Part shown: positions 25,101 to 35,850 of the stretch, in pieces
How positions within the stretch are numbered: the stretch's first letter is position 1
Layout: each line of letters starts with the position of its first letter
NCBI GenBank assembly: GCA_964017235.1
Contig: OZ024936.1
Coordinates: 51,015,028 to 51,079,027, forward strand
Length of the DNA stretch: 64,000 nt
Reading direction: 5' to 3'
Origin: Sabellastarte sp. h YS-2021
Lineage: Eukaryota > Annelida > Polychaeta > Sabellida > Sabellidae
Made by a program: the position numbers and the translations under genes
The notes under the pieces: generated by a model
Seen by the model: the letters and a program-made list of their open reading frames with translations, nothing else
Told to the model about the DNA's origin: nothing
The model's database searches: none

Positions 25101-28065
25101 TGCCAAAACTTGCCAGTAAACTCTTGGATACCAAAAATTTCGCTAAAATCACTCTACCTCGCTCCGTTTCTGAGATAAATGTGTTTTTACATTTTACACA
25201 GAAAATCAAGTGGCGGGAAAACAATTTTTACCAAAACTTGACAGTAGACTGTGCAGATACCCTGTGGGTCAAAAATTTTGTCAAAATCGCTCTAGCTCGC
25301 ACTGTTTCTGAGATAAATGTGTTTTGGGGTTTTACGCAGAAATTCAAGATGGCGAGCAAAATTGGCAAGAAAACAACTTTGGTGAAAAACTTGCCAGTAG
25401 ACTCTGCAGATTCCCTGCGGGTCAAACATTTTGTTGAAATTGCTGTAGCTCACTCTGTTTCCAAGATAAACGTGTATTGCCGTTTTACGCAGAAATTCAA
25501 GATGGCCGCCAAAAGTGGCAGGAAAACAATTTTTGCGAAAAGTCGCCAGTAGACTCTGCATATATCCTGCGGGTCAAAAATTTCATCGAAATCGCTCTAG
25601 CTTGCTCAGTTTCCAAGATAAGTGCTTTATTGTGTTTTAGCGTTAACAAAAATTGTGCTGTTTAGTTAATTGTTCATAAGTCGGCCATTTTGTATTGGAT
25701 CACTTCCAAACGTTAATGATTTCCAGACATCTATATAACGAACCTGCTTCCCAAACTTCATGTGAATAGGTGAAACGCTTTTTAAGTTTTCATGCGGAGA
25801 AGTACACCCTTTTGAAACACATGTTTTGGTCATGTGACTTCTCTGATTGGTTGAAATGTCATGACAACATATTCAGAAATTTTTCCTTGGGCTACTGCAT
25901 ACATGTGCCAAATTTGAAGAGAATCTGCCCAGTGGTTGCCGAGCTATAGGCAATAGAAAATGCGGGAGCCAGCAGACCCACTCTCTCTCCCCTTTCCCCT
26001 AAATACAAACAAGCGTCCCTTCTGGGACGCTTACTTAGATATAGGTTTGACAAAATGTGTTCCAATATGAATCAGAAGGAATCATGTATCATGATACATA
26101 TTAAAACAGAGAAATTTTACATACTAGAGCAGAAAAATATGTCGGAATATCAAAGAGATACAATTCAAATACAGTGACAAAATGCTCTCAGATATGAAAT
26201 AGAAGAATTTTCAAGAATCTTATGATGCATTTGTTCCAAAATTAACAGAAGAAATTCACACTGTATGATGAAACAGAAACAATACAAATACTCTAAAAAA
26301 TGTGCGCCTATATGAACTTTTCCACTAAAATTTGGATTAATTCAAACTTGCTTACAAGTCTTCACTTCGGCGTATTTTTTGAGACAATGAATGAGTGCAT
26401 TTTATAACAGTCTCGATTTTACACTTTCACTTCCTTCCAGATGGATATGTTCTCAGAGAATCATCGTACACTAAGGAAGGACCTTGCATTAGGTCTAGAA
26501 TTAACTATGCATCTACTTTGTTTTTTAAATGTTAGATAATTTACATTTGGATCAGCCAACATAAATTACCATTATTTGCTGTGTCCTCCTCTGCTTTCCA
26601 GTCTGAATGAATGACAGGAACTTTACCACCAGCAGTGTGAGTGTCCTGAAACAAGTCTTCAAATGAATCTACTTTCCCATTCTGTTTATTTCCTGACTCA
26701 AGCTGAAACAAATGAAATATAAAAACATGCAATGTTTTATACATTGTTTTTCACTGTTGTGAACTTTTGACTGTGTCAACCGCCTCCTTAAATGAAGAAA
26801 ATCAAATCGTATTTATTTATCTTCTTTCAACCAGAGTTTGTTAGTGTTAATTTATTTACAAACATATGTATGTTTGTGAATTGCATGTCACTATAATAAA
26901 TAAATAAATTTAAAAAAACATATTAATAAATATTCAGCCAGTGTCTCTGTGGCAACGCCCACTGCTATATCCATAGATTGTTGAATTTTGCAATACTACG
27001 GTAACAACTCAAGAATCTGCTTAAATGTAGAGATTAAGCACTATAAAAGTCCAGAATAGAACTGAATAGAATCCATTTGTATGGAAACTATAGCAATTTC
27101 ATTCCCTAACATTATGCACTCAAAACCTTTTAAGAAGACTTTAGTTTTTAAGTGGAATGAATCATTAGGTCCCTGGAGAGGTTTTTTTTTTTTTTTTTTT
27201 TTTTGGTTGTTGTTGTCGAAATTCACCTTGAACTATCGATCTGCAGTTAAAATTAATATTTCTCTGGACCAATGAGATTACAAAATTAGTGTTTAACTGT
27301 ATGTACACTGGATTTGGTCAAAGTCAAAGTTGCAAAGTGTCAGCCATTAGTTCTTCTTATGGCAACTGCTAGTTATAACGACTTATAAAAAAATAATATA
27401 ATCTGTGGAAACACCCATTGACCACTTTCTGTAAGTTAACTTTTACTTATCCTTGGACTTTGCACTAATAGAGTAAGAAATCTAAAATTCGCCACATATC
27501 TGAAATTTGCCACATGTTGAAATACTAATAAAACAAATTAATTGAGGTGAGATTTGTTGAATGTACAGTAAATTAAGGCTTTTTGTATTGAAAAATACCA
27601 ATTTTAAGACAAAACATCATTTTCTTCATAAAATTAACTAAGGTTTTAGAGGTGGCAAATTTTAGATTCCTGGCGAATTTAAGATTTCTTACTATAATTG
27701 CTGGAACTTAGAAACTACTTTTACTTATGGCAATATTCAACTTGTGGCAGTTCTACTTATACCAACACTTACTGTATTTGTGTTCAGTCCCTGTCCCTTA
27801 CAATCTATGTTTGAAATGAACTAGTTTTCAGTTGAAGCAACAGCTATATTACTATCACTTGAAAGCAGCGTAAAAAATGCAGTCAGAAAAAAAGATTGGA
27901 AGCTTTTAAAAATATTCCTGCTGAGTGCTGACACTTTTATATTTCTCACCTCATATTCAGGGTAGCCGTCATTTGACTGGTACATGTTGGACTGAAACTT
28001 TCTGTATGATTCACCATCTGCTAACAATGAGGAAGTCACTGAATGAATATCCACCATAATCCAAT
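17708..28065 (-). CDS. RITA1: RITA1-like protein (RBPJ-interacting and tubulin-associated), multi-exon gene
   Basis: Five exons join on the minus strand: 28065-27950, 26702-26570, 24370-24086, 21687-21091 and 19176-17708. All have GT..AG borders, and the junction phases match at every step (0, 1, 1, 1). From the ATG in the first listed exon the product is about 863 residues. Diagnostic features are in the C-terminal part: SFVDETLFGS (about 718-727) with FDAPW (734-738), AYVDETLF (800-807) with FKAPW (822-826), and a final KKPVWK. In vertebrate RITA1 the same VDETLFGS...FDPPW module and a C-terminal KPPWK occur. That protein binds tubulin and exports RBPJ from the nucleus, damping Notch output. 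A weaker third box (VIDESYYKG) is at 593-601. Human RITA1 is ~270 residues, so the N-terminal ~590 residues are an extension or lineage-specific. The first listed exon begins in phase 1 after an acceptor, so at least one further upstream exon exists and was not located. Confidence 0.85.
19645..20883. mobile_element. Non-autonomous hAT element with 8-bp target duplication
   Basis: TATCAATC at 19637-19644 is repeated at 20884-20891. The element starts CAGGGTTGAGAAAAACC and ends GGTTTTTCATCTCAACCCTG. It is 1239 bp, sits in the last intron of the RITA1-like gene, and has no transposase ORF. The interior holds a ~200-bp tandem duplication (19750-20155) and many TACTGGGCAATACTGGG-type words, plus a short GATA run at 20169-20184. 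Confidence 0.9.
21001..21033. repeat. C-rich homopurine/homopyrimidine tract
   Basis: An almost pure C run with scattered A and T lies 58 bp inside the intron following RITA1-like exon 21687-21091. Confidence 0.8.
21091..21687 (-). CDS. RITA1: RITA1-like gene, internal exon (597 bp)
   Basis: The acceptor TTTTCTAG follows a pyrimidine tract, and the donor is CATG|GTAAGATG. It is phase 1 at both ends. It encodes residues 176-375 in the model. It is acidic and Ser/Thr-rich, with two copies of a short aromatic motif, TTFDVWQT and SSFEAWKE. No known globular domain is recognised. Confidence 0.82.
21845..22080 (-). pseudogene. 3' end of a LINE reverse transcriptase ORF
   Basis: The minus frame reads RRNISFFSVRSRKAI, then GFATAAPVEWNRLPLNVRSQ, then ISIFRSQLKTYLSRLAYPP. 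This matches the typical end of CR1/L2-type RT ORFs (F-x-A-A-P-x-x-W-N-x-L-P, then F+x-LKTxLF). The rest of the ORF is missing. It lies in an intron of the RITA1-like gene, in the same orientation as the gene. Confidence 0.75.
22260..23854. other. RITA1-like intron, AT-rich, nothing recognised
   Basis: Intronic sequence with no repeat family seen elsewhere in the window. An imperfect set of TTCTTAGAA/TTCTAAGAA words lies at 22660-22730. Confidence 0.45.
23855..24061 (-). mobile_element. 225-bp TA-flanked MITE (family G), copy 5, shortened
   Basis: TA|GAGTAAGAAATC starts the element and GATTTCTTACGC|TTA ends it. It is 207 bp, with part of one duplicated terminus missing. It ends 25 bp from the donor of RITA1-like exon 24370-24086. 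Confidence 0.82.
24086..24370 (-). CDS. RITA1: RITA1-like gene, internal exon (285 bp)
   Basis: The acceptor is TGTTCCAG|ATTGG and the donor GAAG|GTACTG, phase 1 on both sides. It encodes residues 81-176. Features include acidic DDTDDELESD and a GSVDDWMRQE motif resembling the FDVW and FEAW motifs of the next exon. Confidence 0.82.
24598..25650 (+). repeat. Satellite C array (~150-bp)
   Basis: About seven units contain TTCAAGATGGCCGCCAAAAG, TTGCCAGTAGACTCTGCAGA, GGGTCAAAAATTTCGTC and CTCACTCTGTTTCCGAGATA. Spacing of the first word is 151, 143 and about 151 bp. The array lies within a RITA1-like intron. The ORFs on both strands are repeat artefacts. A second block of the family is at 39600-40440. 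Confidence 0.85.
25651..26036 (+). mobile_element. 3' flank and terminal hairpin of the satellite-C element
   Basis: About 330 bp of unique sequence after the array ends in a perfect hairpin, GCGTCCC-TTCT-GGGACGC (about 26006-26023), then TTACTTAGATATAGG. Its 7-4-7 geometry equals that of the B/D Helitron-like ends, but the usual CTRR is not present (CTTA instead). A similar end (AAGCCCGTCAGGGGCGCTTA) follows a satellite-A fragment at about 56373-56391. Confidence 0.5.
26037..26569. other. RITA1-like intron, AT-rich, nothing recognised
   Basis: Intron sequence between the satellite-C element and the donor at 26569. Confidence 0.45.
26570..26702 (-). CDS. RITA1: RITA1-like gene, internal exon (133 bp)
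   Basis: The acceptor is TTTGTTTCAG|CTTGAG (phase 0) and the donor AATAATG|GTAATT (phase 1). It joins GAATATGAG|CTTGAG upstream and AAT G|AT TGG downstream. It encodes residues 37-81, with SFEDLF and HSDWKAEED. Confidence 0.8.
27182..27204. repeat. Poly-T tract
   Basis: About 23 consecutive T residues in a RITA1-like intron. Confidence 0.9.
27471..27694 (+). mobile_element. 225-bp TA-flanked MITE (family G), copy 6
   Basis: TA|GAGTAAGAAATC starts it and GATTTCTTACTA|TA ends it, with 224 bp between. It lies in a RITA1-like intron, 256 bp from the exon 27950-28065 donor. Confidence 0.85.
27950..28065 (-). CDS. RITA1: RITA1-like gene, most upstream exon located
   Basis: The acceptor TTTTGTACAG|ATTGG and donor TATGAG|GTGAGAAA define 116 bp, entering in phase 1 and leaving in phase 0. 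An in-frame ATG starts at 28058 (ATG GTG GAT), used here as the provisional start. Because the frame is open up to the acceptor, the true start may be in an upstream exon not found. It encodes VDIHSVTSSLLADGESYRKF and ends YPEYE. Confidence 0.7.
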
Positions 28066-29590
28066 CTGTACAAAACAATCAAAACTTCACCCTGAGACCT
28101 TGAAATCAACAAATTTTATGCAATAAAAAACAAAGAACAGGTCTTTAATGATCAGTTGCTTTTCAAACTGTCACTTATGCTTAATAGCTTCTGTAAAATT
28201 TTCCTTGTACATTAAACTGCAGACATTTTGTGATTTGACATGTGTCTTTATTATGAATGTGGCATTTTACTCACAATTTACTACCTATAAAATGTTTCAT
28301 TATAAATGCTTTAATGAAAATAAATAACATTTGTACTCCATATAATTGTCATGTGTCCTATTCTACAATTCAATTAAAATGGCAGGCTATAACTTATTAA
28401 TATTTGAAATTGCAAAGCATTGTATAATATACAAATACATGTAATAACAAGATTTGTGGGATTTAACAAGTACTATAGTGACATTCTACACAATAATCGC
28501 AGCAAAGTTAGCAATATTGTGAAATAGGACAATGCAGATTAATTTCAACTATTACAGAGTCAGCAGAAGAATGTCAGTTTTGTTTGGATTACAACTGACC
28601 AAAGTGTACAGGTCAAGACGTAGGATGCATTATATCAACACTTGTTTTTACACATTGTCAATACTTTTAATCTCCAATAACTTAGCTTACAATTCCACTT
28701 TAGCAGGATTACTGATACAGACACTCCTAACATTTATTATCAAGCAGATATAATAAATTCTAATTGCATTATACTTACACATTGTTTAACTGCCACAAAA
28801 TAAAGCCCAATATAAATGTCAAAATAATTAACATACTGCATGATCGACTTCTTAACATTAGAACTTTACATCAATGTTATTCATAAATATGTTATCAATA
28901 TTTAGCTATGGGGCAAGATTAATCAAAATAAAACACAACAGAACCTTAGCTTTTAAAGCATTTTATAGAATTTCAGTTTTGTCCAAAATATAAATGACTA
29001 ACTTTGGCAATGCTTTTGGGGTTATTTGTTTCAGTTTCAGGACTCAATAAGAGTTATTAATAGTTCCTAGACTATGCTTAAAAGGCAATTATACATAAAG
29101 TAACACAAATTAATGTCTTCTATATCTTTTTAAAATTTGACACACAAGAAACTTAAATTCATTGTATACCTTAGTATTGCTATTGAAAAATGAGTCGTAC
29201 TTCATAAATTATTTTTTATCATGGTTATACTTCTTTTCTTTCACTAATAATTGTATCTCATATTCCACTGATATTCTAATTAACAAAGTGATTATTTACA
29301 CAATGGCTAAATACACAAACAAATTTTTTGGCTTTTAAACTTGGGTACACAACAGATATCAACAGAGAAACTAGGGGTGCGCATGCATGGTTCTCAGTTG
29401 TGAAAAGTTAAATCTAGTTATGGCGAAATTATGGGTGATATGTTTGACAGATATATATCCTCCATAAGCGATGCATCGATCAATGGTGGCATCACCTTCA
29501 ATGCGTCGAGTGTAACCACATAGAATCACTCCAAGCTAAACCCCTATTTTCTCCCAACTAGATGCATGTATACAGATGTTTTGACCATCA
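28066..29590. other. AT-rich stretch upstream of located RITA1-like exons
   Basis: Probably intron 1. No repeat family shared with the rest of the window and no clear exon were seen. Confidence 0.4.
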
Positions 29591-29595
29591 TTCCC

Positions 29596-29800
29596 TCATA
29601 TTTTATTTTAAAATATTGCTAGGAAATCCCTGTGACCTCACATTTTCTAATTTGCATTTTTTATATTAAAATATTGCTAGGAAAATCCCACGGAAATCTG
29701 TGACCTCACATTTTCTAATTTGCATGTTTTATTTTAAGATACTGCTAGAAAATTCCAAACGATTCAAAGACCTCACATTTTCTAACTTACATATTTTAAT
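29596..29800. repeat. Three-copy tandem repeat, ~68-bp
   Basis: GACCTCACATTTTCTAATTT recurs at 29634, 29702 and 29769 (spacings 68 and 67). AAAATATTGCTAGGAAA lies between the copies. Confidence 0.85.
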
Positions 29801-30350
29801 TAACAATGATACTCTTCAAGTAACATTTTATCATTTTGTTGGGTGATGGTATGTGATGTGTACTGTGACTTAGCTAGTATATATAAGTGTAGGTGCATGC
29901 AAAACAAGGCAGCAAGGGAAAAGAAGGAATAAAAATATTTGGTGAATTTTGAAACCACATTTATTATTGATTTTACATTATTGCTTAGTGCATGTATAAT
30001 AAACATACAACTAAATCGTCGAAAAATGACTAGGTCGAGAAACCACAGTATGTATGTTTAGTTGTGCCTATGTAATTAATTTTTTTTATTTTTAATGTCT
30101 GTCAATTAAATCAAATGATTAATCAATCCTAGGTGGGTGATAATCGAGTCTCTACAAACGGCCATGCAAGTAGAAGCTCTATTTATTTGCTATAAGAGTT
30201 ATAAAATTAAAAACTAGCAAAATTTTACCACTGGCAAATGTACCACTAATAAATTAACTGAGTTGTCGAAATTCATTGATTTTTAATGCGAAGCAGTGAC
30301 TTTAGACAAAAACTTCAAACCACGATCGATGCCGCGACAGGAGGCAATTC

Positions 30351-30466
30351 CTATATTTTAAATGATCAAAAACGTGAATACCGTATATCAAAACCGGTAC
30401 ATGGGCTATATAGCCAATATACGGGTTTTCGATATATTCACTTTTTCGATCATTTAAAACATAAGC
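30351..30466. repeat. Long imperfect palindrome with CpG-rich flank
   Basis: It is centred on the perfect 12-mer GGCTATATAGCC (30404-30415). Left-arm words TTTTAAATGATC, AAAAACGTGAATA and ATATCAAAACCGG are mirrored by CCCGTTTTCGATAT-like, TATTCACTTTTTCGATC and ATTTAAAAC on the right. Arms are about 50 bp with single-base indels. A third copy of ATATCGAAAACCCGT lies outside at about 30627. The 30.28-30.70 kb region is richer in CpG than its surroundings, which could mark a promoter for the minus-strand RITA1-like gene (inference). Confidence 0.65.
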
Positions 30467-30779
30467 TCTCGGCCTCGTTTTGGGATGACAGTTTTACAAT
30501 ATATTTTCGAATGAATATGCAGTCACATTGAACCAGCGACTTTGAAGATATAATTTTGTTGTTATATGTCTGATAATTTTGCTTGCGTTGGTTGTGATAT
30601 TCAGCGTTGTCCGTTTACGTTGTCATATCGAAAACCCGTCCATCGCGGATACAGCAGTTGGGTATCACGACAGAAATAAGACAAGTTTTTCAAACACGTA
30701 TGATATCTACAGTACACCATTCTCAAAATTACTTAAAATTTCTTTCCTTTTCTGAATCTTTCTCTAATGTTTACAATTT

Positions 30780-31655
30780 ATGACAGAGAGACACATGTTA
30801 TTGCGTACCTAAAAAAATTGTCACAGAACATGTTTGGACTCCATTTGTAAACAATGTTGGGAGGTATGCTCAATAACGAATTTCCAATATAAATCCGAAA
30901 AAAGCCCGAGCCCTTGTTTTTCTTAGGTGTGGTCCTAATATTGACCAAACACAAAAATAACTCGTTGTAACTGTATGAAAAAGAAAGATTGATTTGTATA
31001 TTATGCGGTATGACATGTATAGAAGATAGATAATTTTTTCCTAAGTCAGCAACACCACCATCACTCTATATATGGCCTCTAGCGTATGTTCTAATAACAA
31101 ATACAAAACAGATATAATGGTTACTGATAGGGCTGTTCCATTATCAAGGACCCTCCAGGAGTAACCTCAGATCTATTATCCTGGAAGATACCCCACTGAA
31201 TCCAGATACACACCTGCTATGCTCTGCCAGTCTGCTAGTAGGAGCGAAAATGTCAAATAATTTGAAAAATGGTCACATTGGCCCTGTGTTTACCCTGGGC
31301 TTACAGTGGGTGCCCATCGATATCACCCTGCCTCATGCTGCCTTGTCATTGTCACAGGGGTCTTAGTGTAAAGGTCACCCTAGATTCTCTTATGATTGCC
31401 ACCCTGTGGCTATAGTTCACCCATTACAAGTAAAAGCCAAGTGTCTGGATGTAAACATTGGGAAACATGTTTTGATAAGCTCCACTGGGGAAATTAGGTT
31501 TTGTCAAAGTGGTATGAATTCTTTGTACTGTGTGAGATAAACTATTGCTGGAGCCAATTAGTATGTTGTTAAGAGGGGACTTTTTCATTTTTAACACCAG
31601 CTTAAGCATAAAGCCCTTGGGAGATATGCTTGGCCCTTAGAAGGGCTTTTGTTGT
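30780..31655. other. Intergenic stretch, nothing recognised
   Basis: Somewhat higher GC from about 31130. No recognisable exon or repeat family. Confidence 0.4.
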
Positions 31656-32468
31656 TCAAATCCTTCTCAGGACAATTGGAGGAGGAGGTACAAGTTGAAG
31701 CTTAGAGGATGTTGTTGAGGTGGTAGTTATGTATCTGTTGTAGGTCTCTGGTGGTGTGGACAATTTGACTGATATGATTATTGTGACTGGCTGGCATTCT
31801 TCTATCATGGATCTCATATAGTCTGTACCTCCAACCATACAGATAGACTGACAAAGACGTCTGGTTGTGGATATCTGACCCAACTGACAGGATATGCCCA
31901 ATATAGATAAAGAACCACTTTCCCCATTGCTTGCTGTTTTTGTTTTGTTGCTGTTGCTATTTGCTTTGGTTGATGCAAGTGATGACTGATATTATATTGG
32001 ATACTAATGATACTGAGTCTGTTCTGTTGCTCTTCTGGATTGTTGATAGGACAGCCTGCTGATCGTGTTCAAAGTGCTGTTGTGATGATTCCATGTTCAC
32101 TGGTGGTCCAATGTCATACAAGATGGGTGGGTGGCACTGCTGCAGCTTATGTTGCAGCTTCTGTGACACAAGTGCCTCTAAAATAAGCAAATATTTGCCT
32201 TGAATTCTGTAAGGTATGGCTTCAGCTTTCCCACATGAGGTCAGTCCATATTTTCTGCCTGTGTCTGTCTATATGTAATGAAGACACCCATCATACTAGA
32301 CTTAGATTTCTCGGCCAAGGGTGTGGTTGTGGAATGCATGAAGTGGGTCATTATCGTCTCCATCTTTTCCAATGTGCCACAATAGGTGTAGGCATCATCA
32401 AAACTTCTAGAAGCTTGGTGTATATTTAATGAAGGTGAATGGACTGCTGAGCTGGCCTCCAGTCTCAA
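31656..32468 (-). pseudogene. Unrecognised frame-broken coding-like region
   Basis: Three minus-strand open stretches (32468-32241, 32190-31957, 31901-31656) follow each other in different frames. They have a Ser/Thr/Gln-rich composition and better than average GC. One frame near 31770-31690 reads NNHISQIVHTTRDLQQIH, vaguely like the SGNH-type ORFs of some retroelements, but this is too weak to name. No splice sites join the frames cleanly, so a decayed mobile-element ORF is the likeliest reading. Confidence 0.25.
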
Positions 32469-32484
32469 AACACTGGTGTCTATG

Positions 32485-32722
32485 TCTGTCTGTTTATTTA
32501 GTGTTTTACATCATACGTAGTACCTTATCGGTTATAATGTGATTGGTAGTTGGAAGGGCAGAGGAAACCAGTTCCTACAGTTGGTCAAGGTTTTGTACTC
32601 TAAACTACCGACTAATGGCAAGCAACTATCAGCTTTCCTACTATTGATCAGTTTGAGATTCAAACTCTGATCTCAGAGGTGGGAGGCGAGTGTGTTACCA
32701 TTGTACCACGGTGGCCCCCTGT
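32485..32722 (-). mobile_element. tRNA-derived SINE, family S2
   Basis: On the minus strand it starts GGGGGCCACCGTGGTACAAT, with GTAACACACTCGCCTCCCAC, box B-like GTTTGAATCTC and AGTCGGTAGTTTAGAGTAC. The same body occurs at 50070-50315. It ends in a TAAATAAACA-type tail. Confidence 0.7.
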
Positions 32723-34500
32723 TCATCTGAAGCTTCACTATCAGGGGTCAGTGTTGATATCTTGGAGAGATGACTATAGCTAGCCACTGATAGTGGTTTC
32801 TTCCCCTTGAAGCCTGATCTCCAGACACTCGGGTGGTATGGGGCCTCATAAAATTGAAAATGTCTTTTACTCAATTCTGTTACTTGATTAGTTTTGGGCT
32901 GGCCTGGCCCAACTTACCAATGGCGTGTCCTCTGTGTGGCAAACCATTGCTTCACCTTATCAGGAAGCTGATCATGCAGGATTCATCTTCCAGGCAATAT
33001 TTCCCTTTCATCTCTTTAATCAGACAGCATCTTGTTGAACAGCATGTCTTGGTTCCTACTCCATTCCAGTTAGGCAGATGACTGCATTAAATCCTGTGTA
33101 CGCTCCTTGTGTCTTTGCTCTTCTCCTAAGTTCTTGAGATGTGCTGCCTCCTCATCCACTGAAAATCCAAGTCAAATCTTGTGTCTTTCTCTGTAGCTAC
33201 TGCAGCCATTCTGTTCTCTTTCTTTCACATATTGCTGGCTTAGGCTGGCATTTTTAAATAGAATTTTACAGATATTTCCAAAGATATTTCTTAAAAAAAA
33301 CAAAGCCCTATGTACAAAATTACAGGAGTTCATTATACCACACACATTCTTGAATAAGGGGGCCAGTCTCTGAAAAAAACAAAGACTTGTGCCACCCATT
33401 TAGCCTCAACTGTAATGAGGGATGCATTTATGTAGATTGTATGCACAAAGGTATGGATAAATATTCCCAACATATTTACATACTATTATTTATATGGTGG
33501 GGGTTTCCCCCCTTGCATGCATGCTACCACAGCTATCATGATGGGTTTCTAACTGTGGATTTCTGTTATTGTAGCACAGAAATACAGGTACACAGTCACA
33601 CTTTGAAGCTTTTTATTTATATATTTGTTGTTAGTTTACTTTGGGAACATCAGAGTATCAAGTGTATAAATGAATGAAATAGGTGCAATACTTTCCAGAA
33701 GTATTTGTATGAATATTGTCTCGTTTTAGTGTTAGGGTTATAAAATCCCATGGTCTTATTAAAATAATTAACTGGTTTTGAACATAGTGTGGAAATTGGT
33801 TAAAGTCCCTAAGAGGGCTGTTCCATATTGGCGATCCTTTTGTATAACTTGTCCCCAGTTGGAAAAATTTAAATTAGTCATTATCCATGGATAAAGAGGG
33901 GTCGACTTTACATTAGCTTTCCAAGTGATATTTTAAATGGTTCTACAAACCTTTCAATTGGTTCCCAAATCCTCCCGAATTGCTTACAAACTTTATGAAG
34001 GTCTACACCATTGTCAAGACTAACTTAGGATGGAAAAGATTGCTTCACAAAGTTTACAAAGATAGCTTTAGAATTGCATTCCCAAATGTAAGTTCTGATA
34101 ATGATTGTAGAGGATCACGGAAATTTTTTTACAAATTTAAACAGTATGAATTTATCAGAGACACACATGTGATTCATCCCAGCTGTTCCAAAAGTTTAAC
34201 CAGCAGTTCCAGGCTGGTCTTGAATGCTCTCAAATGTTGTGATCATAGTTTATGGTCCCCCATCCAATGACAAGTTTGACTTGCCAAATCTTCCCAAATG
34301 AACAATTTTCAGGATCTGAAATTTATCGGAGGGAGATCAGAATAGTGGAACAACTCTGTTAGACTGTAACGATTATCAACAAAATACAAGGTTAAGTTTG
34401 CTTGATGGAAAAGATGCTTTTTGTGGTTCATGGAAAAAAATATCTCCTGGAAAGAATGCCTACTACATATTTTGTATCCCGAAAAATGCCTCCGAAGAAG
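32723..34500. other. Unassigned stretch with short ORFs on both strands
   Basis: Open frames of 82-96 residues (for example 32833-33081, 33387-33677 and 33980-34270 on plus) have no motif I recognise. One includes MACPLCGKPLLHLI, with a CxxC pair but no further zinc-finger pattern. GAGGGCTGTTCCAT-like words occur at about 31133 and 33806 in the same orientation. Confidence 0.3.
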
Positions 34501-35850
34501 TAAAAACAAGTAATTTAGTTAAGACTTACAAAGTATACAAGGTAAAACTAGGGTCACTTTTGTCTTTTCTGTAATTGTAAATAGCATGATTTTGCAATAG
34601 CCCTCACTGTCTTTAATTGAAAGAACATGTTGCAGTTACCCTTAAAATATACTCAGGACAAGTTTTATATTGTGTGTTGTGATAAGTAGTGATAAAAGGG
34701 GATGATTTAGTGGTTAAGAGTGTTTTATTAATTAATATCCAGATTATGCCATATGAATGAAGTTTATTGCTGATGCACGCAAACAGTGATCTTGTTTCAA
34801 GAGCAGCTACCCTTTCAAATACATACTCATGACAATTTCTAAACTGAATGATGTTGATGTTATTAGATGTTATTTCTACACATTTACCATATTTATTATT
34901 CCAAAGATGGGGTTTTATTTGCCTTATTCCACATATATGTGTGTAAAAATTAAACTTGATTTGTAAATATTCTTTCTTAGGATGATTTTTTCTGAGTATA
35001 AAACATACAGAATATACAGCAGGTACTCTCTTGAGGACATAGTGTTTCCAGGAGGTATCCTTTCTGGGACATTTTTCCAGTAGGCATTTTCCTTGATTTG
35101 TATATTCCTCACCAACTAGATCTTGAAAATTGATAATACACCTTCAGGCCCCAATTGCAATGAAATATACTGAAATAAATTCATTTATCAAAACAACTTT
35201 AAAAGTGTGACAGTTATTGCTTAATCTTTAATGGTATCATTGGAAGAAGGTTCTAAGAAAACTTGTAAAAGGGGTTTCAAACTGATTATCTTGGATAAAG
35301 TAGTAAAAATGTGAAAGAAATTATTGAAAGAAATTACAACTGTAATCACGCAAATATTGAACACCTCAATTACCCTTTTTATTAATTTGCACATATAAGA
35401 TACTGACAAGCACATTCTCTTGGAAGTATAAAAGACCATTTAACTACATGAAAATGAAAAGTCCCACAGAGTTTGTAAGGGTTATGTTTTACACACATAA
35501 GTATTCTGGCTAAAACTTCAGTTGTGTTTAATATTGAACTATTGTATGGATATAAGTGTGCATTTGTTTTTTATTGGTTTAAAAGTGCCCAGGAATTCTC
35601 GAGTTCTTAGTTATTTTTTTAATACTAGGCTGACAAAGACTTCCCATTATGAGTGAGAAAAGTCCTTTTCTCAGGGCTGGCTGTTTCTCTAAATGTCATA
35701 CAGTACCCATTTATTACATAAAAGACAAAAGGACTTGGAGAAAGTCTACGGCATTGATGATGTCTCCTCAAAAATTGAAAATGGGATGAAGCAAAAGTGG
35801 TCCTGTTTATACCTATATATAACAACCCAATTGACAGATGTATCAGAGTT
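34501..35850. other. AT-rich stretch, nothing recognised
   Basis: No gene or repeat family recognised up to the start of the minisatellite. Confidence 0.45.

Noticed and set aside
24598-25650. AAGATGGCCGCC words in satellite C as YY1 promoters
   Set aside because: The core is similar, but the extra C breaks the AANATGGCGGC match and there is no gene start nearby.
24600-25665. 134- and 174-codon plus-strand ORFs
   Set aside because: Satellite C units read through; the repeated peptide tracks the ~150-bp DNA period.
31130-33830. Direct GGGCTGTTCCAT words as ends of a 2.7-kb element
   Set aside because: Only about 13 bp match and no inverted partner or target duplication was found.
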